Assembly (NCBI GenBank): GCA_025024175.1
Contig: QCXZ01000064.1
Location: 58,115,325 to 58,179,324 of the forward strand
Length of the DNA: 64,000 nt
Direction of reading: 5' to 3'
Origin: Rhyzopertha dominica
Taxonomy: Eukaryota > Arthropoda > Insecta > Coleoptera > Bostrichidae
Shown here: one piece after another, positions 54,181 through 64,000 of the stretch
Layout: each line of letters starts with the position of its first letter
Numbering within the stretch: position 1 is the stretch's first letter
Notes under the pieces: model-generated
What the model was told of the DNA's origin: nothing
What the model saw: only the letters and a program-made list of their open reading frames with translations
Database searches by the model: none
Position numbers and translations under genes: made by a program

Positions 54181-57100
54181 AATATTCACATATTAATCCG
54201 CTACAGTGACGCGTTCCATTGCATCGAACTACCCCGATTTACACATAAACTGAGTGAACTATTTGCACTCTATATATACCTAAATGATGTCCCAATGATA
54301 GACTTTTATAATTTGGCAGTACTTGTTTTATTACCATAAGCAATTCAGCGCCAGCTTGACATGTGCAGGAAATATGACATGATCCTCGCATATAGTAGGT
54401 AACAGTAGTCGATGATGGGATACAGCTGCTACCATTTTTTGTTGATTATATGATTACGACTAGTGATCATTTACATTAGCTTTGCAGTTTAAGAACACCG
54501 TCAATATAAACTATTAATCTCTAACAATGGGGTTATAAATTTATTTAGTGTTGAAACACGTTATTTCTACAGATGTTGACGATCCTATTGCACTACAATC
54601 CCAGTTGTTTTGATGGTGGAGTTTTTCGAAACTAAAGTTGGTTAGAAATGGTGTTTTACAATTATAAACCTGAGAAAACATTAATGGTAATGTATATACC
54701 CATGAGGCATGACACTATTGGAGACAAATTCTTATTCCTTGATGACAACACTTGGCTGCACTGCATATTCCTGTAAAGCAATGCGATCCAAAATCTATAG
54801 AGTAGGAATAGGATATGTTGATAAGACGTAATTATAAGAGTGTTAAAACGTTTTTCAGAAACTTTGCAGAAATTGAGATGAACTAGGTATTCCTAGAATT
54901 AGGATTTTGGAAATGTCATACAGTCGTACTTTCACGTTTCATAAATGTTGCAACCTGACAATCTATCAGTATACGGTTATGCCATATATGAATGTGAATT
55001 GTGAATTGGCGTACCCCCACTATTTTCATTATAGATTACATTTATGGATTGTTCTAAATACCTTTAACCTGTAGATAACATTTTATTTGCTTAAATAATA
55101 GCCTTTCTTGTCAAATATTACTCAAGGTACAAGTTATATCAGCCTGTTTGCTTTTAATCAATAGGTATTAAATTGCTTTAAAGTTGCCTACTCAATTTAT
55201 CGGGATCGCGTTGACAGCCATCGCATTTGCCGTGAGCTCCTCAAATACGAAAATTACAGCCTATTAAAAAGAAAGCGGTACCTCGCAGTTAAATTAAACA
55301 CTGGGTGCGCTTACGAAACGCAAGTGGAACAACAGCAAGTCAAACGCACACTTTTTTATGTGACAGCACATCTACAAGGCTAGGTCAATATTATAGCAAG
55401 CGGTAATTACCGATGCGTCACGTCAAAATCCACTTTACTGCTAATTATCACGATACACTGACTCATTATTTACCGGACTTGGACAACTTTATCTGCTACT
55501 ATAAATCTTAAATATGATGATAGTATCAGCGTTAAGTTCGCCAAGTACCATGCTTTGCCTATTATTAGCTGAAACTACAAGTTCTGGTTTTCTTACAAGG
55601 ACAGCCCGCGTACGTGAATTGCAGAAGAAAAATGAAACCACCAATATAGTCTTTTGGGGCGCGTATAAAAGGCTGGTTAAGACATTTGAAGACGGGCTGT
55701 CTCGTCTAATGCTGATATGTGAAGATAAAGCTGGATGCTGCAAGGATCAGTTAAGTTCGCAGTGCTTACGTGATAATTACAAAGTTAGTGTTCGATAGCC
55801 TTTGGGACGGTTCGGCTTCCGTTGTTCTGTTGTTATTGTATACACTAGTTTTCTATATTTTTATCTCCATTTTGCCACTGACCTTCGAGTTGGCTCTTTT
55901 TTACATATTGGGATTCTTTTTATGGTTTCTGAATGGAATTACAAGTTGCTCATTTCAATATTATCTAGATACTTCGCTAAACTAGCAAAGCTAATTGTTC
56001 CAAACACGAAGCAAAGCAAATAATTCAGGAAGACGGAAAAGGTATAGATTAAATTGTTTCAGTTCAGTATCCAGTAATATATTATCTATTAACCATCTGC
56101 ACACACAAAGAATAATAATAATAAAACAATAAATCGGGTCATTTTGAAAATGTAAGGAAATGGAAATTTTCCGTCTGTATTAATAAAAATATAGCATCGA
56201 CGTTTTAAAACCCGTGTTCGAAGAGGCTCTGCAAAAACCTTAAAAACCCCTCCCCATTCCCCTCTTTCGAATTAAAAAATTGGCCTATTTTTTTACGTGA
56301 GCTTGTGTCCCGTAAGAATTATTGAGGGTGCTCGTTTTCTCTAATCTGAAGTAATACTTGTTACTTTACAAATGGCTCTGCCTATCTCTGCAAACGGTAT
56401 CATATTTTATGAAGAGAAGTTTGCAGCATACCTGAATAATTTAAATAAAAGCTCTGATCGAAGACTGTTGGGTAATTTGTTAACCATCAAATTAATTTAA
56501 CTAACAGGAAATTTTTCTAAAATACTCAGTGTAACAAGCAAAATTAAATAAGCACAATTACCTACTCTCTTAAATTTTTAAAACTCTGTATTACTTCAGA
56601 ACTAAGGGTTAACATGTATGTCTAAATAGAGCCATAAGAAAATCGTTTACACCATATTGTGTGCACATCGCGTCGTGCTTCCCAGAACTCCATAACCCTC
56701 ACAGCTGTTTTATGTTTTGTTTAAAACACCATAAAAGTAGTGCTGCCTAAAAAGGCCGTTCTCAAAGTATAAGCGTTGATTGGTTGTTAAAGACTACGTC
56801 AGTCAACAATTTTTAAGCAGCGTCATCCTCCTGGTGGTCAGAAGATGATAAATTCATTCATCTAAATACAATTATTGAATTATATCTGAAGTTATCTAAT
56901 TATTGTAATACTTACTATTCGTGCCAAAGGTTTAGTAACAGTTTCTTAGCGATTAGCATCCAAATAGTAAGAACAACATACGTGCAATGTGATAGATCAC
57001 AAGTCTTATTGGTAATACGTATGAGGATGATTGCATGGAGTTCGTAATAAAGTTATTTCAGGTAAATGTAGCTCTGGGTTATTTGTGTACATTTCGACCC

Positions 57101-59490
57101 AGAATTTGAATAACACTAATTCAAAATGTAAATTACGATAATAACCGATCACTGACTTCAACAATTGGAACTGCTTAGCGAAAAACTTATTGGATTTTTG
57201 GATTAGTGTATTTTCTGTGAAAAGTGGCAAATATATGTAACTCTCTACACAGTTTTATAGTTTCTTCATAATCTGCATGCATTGGGTTCTATTTTTAATG
57301 ATTTTAAGATAACTACAAATATTCTATTCTGTTCTCAATGTAGTTTTATCGATGAAATTCCTAATTATACTATAATCTACAGTTTTTTCAATGATGCTTC
57401 ATGCTAAGCCATACTTTAAGTCTAAGATGTACCAGTATGAAATACCTCAAAAAAACCTGAAAAGTTACTTCAAAAGAGACTGTACGATGATGTTTTTGGC
57501 GTTCTAAAGGATATAGCAGATACTATCACTATCAAAAAATCTTCCAATGTAAATAAATTCATCCTTTCATACAGAATATACAACTCTTCCAGTATCTGAT
57601 CCGAATTGAAATTTCCTTTGATTTGATGTGTACTGGTAGTAGTCCAACGTGGACGTTTTTGAGCTATCCTAAAAAATTGGATTTATAATTTCCAAGAAAT
57701 TATGGTAGTGTCCCTTATCGATTTACTTTTGTTTTACCGACATCTGTTATTTTGAACCTGGTTGTATTTATCTTATATTGTATTACTTTAGATGTTTGAA
57801 AATATGCCTTGTACTCGCTGAATCAGAAAAGTGAGAAAAGCTATAATTATCATTATTAAGGGACTGAAAACCCTTTAATTTTGGAGCTACAAATCGATCT
57901 CTTGTCTGGGTGTTAAATTTGTGAAATGATTTTATCTAATGGGTGAAGATATTGCCTTAACGATATTCCACTTGCCACGATGTTATATGTTCTACTATTG
58001 TTAAGTAGTTGCTGTACAAGTATAAAGTATAAATATGTGGCAGTTTTGGTTACTGCATTGTATAAAGTGAACTTTACACCTACACGATTATGTGGTAATT
58101 ATTACAATATATTGCTTGTCATTTTTATAAGAGTTACCTGTCCTTTATTTCATTTGTATTAACAAAAGTATGACCAGTTAAATAATGAAACTGAACTCCC
58201 TTTCAGCACAACTAAAGATGTTTCATTTACCATAATCAAGGTGATGTTAAAATAATTCATTTTGGTGTCAGCTCTAACAAAAACCATTTACAGAAGAAAT
58301 GCACTTCAATAGGATGGTAAACTCGTATACGCAATTCTTGGTACAGCTAATTACATATTCTATTAAATAGCCTATTATGGCCTCAGCGATGACATATTAT
58401 TAGTTCTTTTACACCTCCATTCAACATAGCGCTCATTTCACATGTATTCTCAAAGTGTAAACCATGTGCAGGCACTTCCAACAAAACGGACGCCTCGTAC
58501 ACCTGGTGAACATTAACGCCGCACAGTGTCAAGGCTCCTTAAAAATTCCCAGAACTCCTTTTGACCCCGTTATTTTATCACCAGGCCTTTATAGTCAGAT
58601 GTGTTCCTTTGAAACGCTAAACGGCCCATCAAATCAAATGAATGCCAGTTCTGCACACGTCTCTTGTAAATCAACCTCGGCGCACTACACACTTTTTCGG
58701 TCCAGGCAGAACGCAGAAAAAACTCATTCAACCTGCGCAACGGGACACCGAGGGAAGCTATGAGGTATGACTACTTATTGCACTGGATGTATTAACTAAT
58801 TTTACCGTTGGTTAGGAAGCATTCAGAGGAAACGTATTCTTGTTAGTTATGACGTAATTTCTTCAATTATGAAGATTGCGATAGCCAATACTTTTTCACG
58901 GATAGATTCGGATCTAAAATGAATGCACTAAATACTTCAATTGGGGCAACTCCTTATTAAGTACCGAACCAGTTCCTCTAAGTTTGGCAACAAATCCTTT
59001 AATACCTATACATAATGGAACGTTACTGATGATGTCTTCCGTTAAAAAAAATACTCAATAGTTTCTATAATACAACGCTGCACTTAGCTCAAACTGAGTA
59101 ATTTGTCTAAAAGGCCTACTAAACGATTCACATGCTCAAATCAATTTAAAAAGGAACACGATCACCGGTTGGGATGATTTTTCATTGAAATTAATTTAGT
59201 TTCTCAAAAACCAAGGCCCTTTTTCAACCTGGGCATGGATGGATAGCGTTTTGAGTCCGTCCGTCTTTGGTCCGTTCGTTGCGTAGGTACATACAGGGAC
59301 CTAAATAGTTACTAACATAACCGACGGTAACACTTCTTAGTCACTGCTGGAGATGACGCGCGCCAATATCAATTTTTATTTACGAACTGTAAGAAGTACA
59401 GACTATTGTCGCATTCTCCGGTCTTTGTGTGAATAGTAAAAATGTAAAAAATTTATATTAGAGAGAAAATATAACTGTAATTGACAAAAG
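54181..59490. other. 5.3 kb without a recognised gene
   Basis: AT-rich sequence with small open frames on both strands (for example 55514-55798, 57006-57230, 58464-58763) that carry no motif known to me. The part at 58.44-58.77 kb is less AT-rich and CpG-containing, possibly a conserved non-coding element or an unrecognised exon. No inverted repeats noticed. Confidence 0.35.
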
Positions 59491-59975
59491 ATATTGCAGT
59501 TTCTTATTTTGCTTACGACTAAAAAGTAATAGTTAGTTCATTTATATCCTTTCAGGGAACTATCACTTTAATTTCAGCATTGTTTCCAAGCTATCTCTAA
59601 GGCAGAGACTAGAACGTTTACTAAATTTTGAAATCTATTACAACTATTGGTGTATGCAAATACACACAAATATACTCGTCTCGTCTCGTTTTCCAGTTTT
59701 TAAGGGCTTCCCAAACATTTTTTATAAAACCATATTGCCTTCAAGTTGTAACTGAATTGATCATACCAAAAACTTTAAAACTATTTTACTATATTCGTTG
59801 TCATTGGAGTGGTATATAACAATACATATTGCAGTTTCTTATTTTGCTTACGATTAAAAAGTAATAGTTAGTTCATTTATATCCTTTCAGGGAACTATCA
59901 CTTTAATTTCAGCATTGTTTCCAAGCTATCTCTAAGGCAGAGACTAGGACGTTTACTAAATTTTGAAATCTATTA
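59491..59975. repeat. 150-bp direct duplication around a repeated 103-bp unit
   Basis: 59491-59640 and 59826-59975 are nearly identical (two mismatches noticed: GACT/GATT and AGAACG/AGGACG). Between them, 59638-59741 (CAACTATTGGTGTATGCAAA, CTTCCCAAACATTTTTTATA) recurs at 63109-63212. The 185-bp spacer is otherwise unique. It could be a recent tandem duplication, or an assembly artefact from two haplotypes. Confidence 0.85.
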
Positions 59976-60933
59976 AGGTATGCTATAGTCAAAGAGCTCA
60001 AAATTAAGCATTGTCTAAATACAAAAACATTCTTCAATGCACACTCAACAAATCAAAGCTCGAAAAATTACTATATGTGTGAATAGTATGATATTATAAG
60101 GAATGGAATCTCCAGATATATAAAAAAAGAAAATATTAAACAATAAGAAATATGAACATCCATAGCTTTAGCAGAGTCATGACTAATGTCGATTTTAAAA
60201 TAAGATAAAACAATATATCCGAGCTGGAGGTATCTCGTAGGTTCATTTATAAGTCATGAGCACCCAGCATAGACAAAAACCCTAAGTCCTAACATCAAAA
60301 TTAAAAAGAAATCAAAACATCTCCCAAAAAAAGTAATCAATCACAGTCAATACAGTACATCTTCAAAGCATTCCATACGATCAGGAAAGTTAATGTTTTT
60401 ATATTTTTTTCTCACTGTATAGTTCGGTGACGATCGTCATAGTGAACGTACGCAACTGAGCTGCAGTGTTACACTTTTACTTGTCTCAGAAGATTTCAAC
60501 CATTGTGAGATTATTTTTTGTATTTAATTGGCCGAATAAAACACCCTCAGACATCTTTCTTTATAAGATATACTGTTCAGTGACACGTTTCGATAGAATC
60601 AGCACTGTCATCTCACACTTAGAACTCTAGAGTAATAAAACAGACACATAGCATGAACACACAAACAGCACCGGCTAATAAGGTCAAGTACATTTCAAGC
60701 AACACAAAAAGTCCTTAACAATTACAATAACAACGGTATGTGAATATAGGTAGGGATCATTTAACAAACGGATTAAAAACTGTACTGATGTAAATAGAAA
60801 TCATTTCGAGCACCTGTTGTCAAGAGCAGATCTCATTTTTATTAATTGTTGTGTTTAAAATAAAATTCACCTTTTTAGTGTTGTCTGTCTTTAGCCTTAT
60901 TTTAATCAAAGCCTACTTGAAATGTTGTATACT
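59976..60933. other. No gene recognised
   Basis: AT-rich. At 60575-60615 the minus strand has CUGAUUC..AUCGAAACGUGUCACUG, with a flanking CAGUG/CACUG pairing. This looks like a damaged hammerhead-type retroelement end but lacks the full core. Confidence 0.35.
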
Positions 60934-60988
60934 ATTAATGAATTCTTCTTTAAGAAAATTATTCTTCAAGTATAATCCACTATATTAT

Positions 60989-61039
60989 TTTATTGTAGAG
61001 CGCTTTCGACTACAAGGTAGTCATCGTCAGTACAACAAA
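60989..61039 (-). ncRNA. Hammerhead ribozyme (complete fold)
   Basis: Minus strand: stem I UUUGUUGUA (61039-61031) with UACAAUAAA (60997-60989), nine pairs including one G-U. Core CUGACGA (61030-61024), one extra U (61023). Stem II GACUAC (61022-61017) with GUAGUC (61013-61008), loop CUU. GAAA (61007-61004), helix III the self-complementary AGCGCU (61004-60999). Cleavage site CUC ending at 60998. All invariant core bases are present. The near loop-less helix III suggests activity as a dimer, as reported for PLE hammerheads. The extra base before stem II may weaken it. Confidence 0.75.
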
Positions 61040-61162
61040 GGTAAAAATAAAGAAAAATTAAGTTGTACAGCTTATTTTTATAAAAAAAGTTAAGGTTTGT
61101 ATTCCTCTTAAGCTTGCTGGTCTCATCGAATAAATATTGCTTTTTCTATCCTAGGCAGTGTG

Positions 61163-61555
61163 TTTTCCCGTCTTGTCCATAATAAAGACCGAATTCCAGT
61201 TTTAAATAATTCAGGCGTTTATAGTTTTTCATCCAATAATTGCAATTCAATTTATGTTGGTCAAAAGGGAAGATTTTTTTTAATTAGGGGTAAAGAACAT
61301 TTAAAACGATTCGATAAGTATAAAAATGCAGATATTGTAACAACAAATTCATCGTTAGCTAATCATTTATTCTTGAATAAACACACTGCCACGCTAGACA
61401 ATTTAAATTCATTACACTTGTGCAGTAAATCCTCAAAATTATTTTTTTTGGAATTTTAGAAATCTATAAAATTGTTAGCGAACAAAATTTTACTATTTTA
61501 AATGATTCTTGTAATTTCAGTTGTCCTGTTTTAAACTATTTATTTGATCTAAATT
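61163..61555 (+). pseudogene. GIY-YIG endonuclease domain of the short PLE
   Basis: Reads RLVHNKDRIPVLNNSGVYSF, then NNCNSIYVGQKGRFFLIRGK (GVY and YVG signature, Arg after it), then EHLKRF, then SSLANHLFLNKHTATLDN. The frame breaks in a T-run at 61450. After a one-base shift the expected end follows (NFTILNDSCNFSCPVLNYL). It differs from both other PLE families in the window, so at least three PLE lineages are present. The open part is about 100 codons. Confidence 0.82.
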
Positions 61556-61674
61556 AATATTACGTTTGTGTTGCTGGCATGTAGGTTACCTTTGGTTTGC
61601 AGTCAAGTTTACTGGTTTCTAAATTTTTTGACTTTGTCACACGAATTATAGAAGTTCCTTTTTTCTTTATTTTT

Positions 61675-61722
61675 ACCTTTACGATGACTACCTTGTAGTC
61701 GAAAGGGCTCTACAATAAAAGA
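61675..61722 (+). ncRNA. Decayed hammerhead partner in the right inverted end
   Basis: Same arrangement as 60989-61039 on the opposite strand: stem II GACTAC/GTAGTC (61686-61700), GAAA (61701-61704), and CTC then TACAATAAAA. The core reads CUUUACGA instead of CUGACGA, destroying the essential G5-A6, and helix III reads AGGGCU. It should not cleave. Confidence 0.65.
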
Positions 61723-61776
61723 ATATAGTGGATTACATTTGAAGAATAATTTTCTTGAAGAAGAATTCATTAATTG

Positions 61777-64000
61777 TAATTCCACTTTGAGAATATGGAT
61801 CAGTTTTCAATTTTTTTGCATACTATTAAATAATTGGCGTACATTACATTACTAAAATGGCAATATCTCGAAAGGGGTAAGTGATAGCGACTTTTACATA
61901 TATACATTTTTTGTCAAAAAGGGACAAAGATATATACGAAGAGGTGCAAGAAATTATGACATTTTTAACCCGTACCGTAGATAGCGCCACGTGCAACTAG
62001 TCTATCTAGTCTAGTCAGTCTATCTAAATATTTGTATTCCAATTTTTTCAAACAATTTTTCCAAAAGTGATTAAAACAATTAAAAGACAAAATCTGAAGA
62101 TTAACAATCTTTATCTTTGTTAGTATTCACTTTTGGACTAAGATAAGTTTGCTTAAATCTTAATATTTTTGCGAAATGGATTTGTAGTTTTACTGTTTAC
62201 CATTACTTGTGGACCACACCTAAGTGTGAAAGGGTTGTTTTTTTATTCGATTTAGAGTAGAACGATCGACCTTTAATTGAAGACTTAAAATACATAAATC
62301 CTGAAAGTAAATTAAATGCAAGGGCAATTTTGACTAAAAACTGTCACTGGCTGTAATAAAAAGACATCTGTAATGAACAAGTAAATCGCTGCATACTCTT
62401 ATTTTGTGGTATATATGACAAATGCAATAAAAACGATGTATATCTATGGATGTGTGTGTTTCTTTCTTTAGCAAAGCATGTAAAACATTTAGCCAAGAGA
62501 AGCAGATTGTAAAATGTGCATATATCCTCCGGTAGAGGTGTTATCGGAGTTAAATCCGAAATAAAAACGTAATACGTTATACACGAGGAACTCCAACATC
62601 GCCTGCGTTTTACGACAGTCATTTATTTCGTTTTCCTGTGCTCCATACGAATCCACCAATTAAACCCTGTTTTTTTCGGACTGGCTGAGCGAAACAAAAG
62701 AATTGCTGATTTAATCGCCCGAAATTTGTATACTAACTTGGAAGAGTTTAAGTGGATCGCACTTAAGCTAAATACTTGGAAGACGTAGTTAAAATACGGC
62801 AAAAAGTGTATTAGCCTAACTAAATTCTGCTAACGAACCGTCACTGACTTGAATCCATTAACGGAATTCACATCGTGTTTTTTTCTTCAGTAGAGGCCGA
62901 ATTTCAGAGGCAATGTAGTGTAACGAGTGTTAAAATACGTGAGATGTGTTTTGTTTAGGTCCGTCGCGGTTTGCCGATCCTGCTCGTATTATTACGTTTT
63001 CTTTGGTGTGTAATTTAGGTAACTTCCGACGTAAAGAGAATGAAACCATTATCGCGTTCAGTTGTTAATTCTTTAACGTCTGATGGACCTCATTAAATCA
63101 AATCGTAGATTACAACTATTGGTGTATGCAAATACACACNAATATACNCGTCTTGTCTCATTTTCCAGTTTTAAGAGCTTCCCAAACATTTTTTATATAA
63201 CCATATTGCCTTTAAAAAGGGCATTTACTTGGAGCGATCGGGCAGAAATGTAAACTATGCAACCCTTATTACCAGCGGGACATGGGACGTAAGAAGGTAG
63301 CCGATAGGTTGAAATCACGCAAAGATCGTACGAGCAACAGACGGGCTAAACTAGTATTCGGAAAATTGCAAAATTGCTGACTGTAGAGTGTGCATAAAAG
63401 TAAGCATGATATTAGTAACTTACTACCATATTATACCAGGTTATTCAAAATATGGAATAACCCATTTATTTCTGTAAATATGAACTATATAGCATTTTAT
63501 TCTAACTGCATGTCGACTATGATTTCTGGAGGAACGTTTATAATAATTTTCCTTCCGCCTCCCCATTGCTTCGGCAGACGGTAAATTAATGCGAAAGAGC
63601 TTTTAACATTAAACTTGTCAGGTGTAATTAGACATACAATCTTAGAAATCAGTCATATCGGAATAGATCGTATACTGCTCGATCATTCCCGACAGGATTG
63701 GATCTTAGCTCCGCTGTTAACTGGATACCACGCGACGGACCTGGTGGGGATGGGCATTCGCATTTTGCTCTCGTGACGGACTCGTGCGAAAGGGTTTGCG
63801 GTTTTAGATTTTTTGAATGTTTTTACTCATTTATCGTGCTCATGTTTTTGGTAGTGTACAAAGAAATATGTAGCTACAACGTGGAGTTCGAATTTTTCGT
63901 TTATGTGCCTTAGTTCTGGAGAAACAGCTCGCCAAAAACACGCATTTTTAAGTAAAATATAACAACAAATATTTACATTACCGTACCAAATTCAGAAAAA
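61777..64000. other. No gene; one repeat copy at 63.11-63.21 kb
   Basis: 63109-63212 repeats the 103-bp unit of 59638-59741 (with two N bases). The rest is AT-rich, and 62.6-63.1 kb contains some CpG. Open frames such as 62344-62622 (minus) and 63698-63913 (plus) show no known motif. Confidence 0.4.

Larger units (their letters stand above)
60934..61776 (+). mobile_element. Short PLE-derived element with inverted ends
   Basis: Left (60934-61027) and right (61681-61776) ends are inverted copies of about 95 bp (ATTAATGAATTCTTCTT, AAAATTATTCTTCAA, CCACTATATTATTTTATTGT, CTTTCGACTACAAGGTAGTC). Between them is only a GIY-YIG domain, with no RT. The hammerhead folds lie within these repeats: functional-looking on the minus strand at the left, decayed on the plus strand at the right. 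At 843 bp it is a deleted, presumably trans-mobilised PLE. Confidence 0.8.

Noticed and set aside
53654..54182. Plus-strand open frames of 73 and 104 codons
   Set aside because: The minus strand at this position is a mariner-like relic, so these are shadows.

Overview
The window looks like AT-rich non-genic DNA from an arthropod, most likely an insect. This rests on the mix of transposon families: Penelope-like elements, mariner, Tc1, DD37E- and DD41D-spaced transposases, Ty3/gypsy, and non-LTR elements with ATT-repeat tails. Two features argue against a prokaryote: short candidate introns and the absence of operon-like gene packing. Single N bases are scattered through it. I found no convincing host protein-coding gene, tRNA, rRNA or CRISPR array. 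Almost every recognisable coding stretch is a decayed mobile element; the rest of the sequence shows nothing I can identify.

Layout. 1-10 kb: Penelope-like element (PLE) copy A (minus), a transposase relic (minus), a direct repeat, two fold-back repeats at 5.5-6.0 kb, PLE copy B (plus), then a DD37E transposase relic. 10-20 kb: a THAP-domain element with inverted ends (11.3-12.3 kb), a non-LTR retroelement (minus, 13.8-15.0 kb), a 107-bp near-perfect hairpin, and a gypsy pol remnant with its 3' LTR (minus, 17.2-18.8 kb). 20-30 kb: a DD41D-type relic, PLE and non-LTR scraps, a fold-back with arms of about 320-350 bp (24.5-25.3 kb), a TA-flanked MITE, an internally deleted mariner, and a second PLE family (minus). 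30-40 kb: non-LTR tails, a DD37E N-terminus next to a decayed gypsy element with LTR, a Tc1 pseudogene (minus), and a nearly intact DD41D transposase. 40-50 kb: a second DD41D element with about 130-bp inverted ends, a DDE element with about 175-bp inverted ends, and PLE copy C carrying a PIF/Harbinger-like MITE. 50-64 kb: a non-LTR RT with ATT tail, a nested fold-back, an antisense mariner relic, a 150-bp direct duplication, and a short PLE-derived element with inverted ends.

The most interesting signal is a set of hammerhead-ribozyme-like folds at the ends of the Penelope-like elements. One (60989-61039, minus) can be drawn completely: a 9-bp stem I, a 6-bp stem II, the conserved core and an NUH cleavage site. 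Two related PLE copies (B and C) share another fold in which the conserved C3-G8 core pair appears as U3-A8. In both fold types helix III is a self-complementary, nearly loop-less segment, as expected for ribozymes that work as dimers. Hammerheads in PLEs are already known; the U3-A8 variant is what deserves a test.

Nothing here works together as a pathway. It is a layered record of insertions, for example MITE into PLE. All homology calls come from motif recognition by eye, without database searches.
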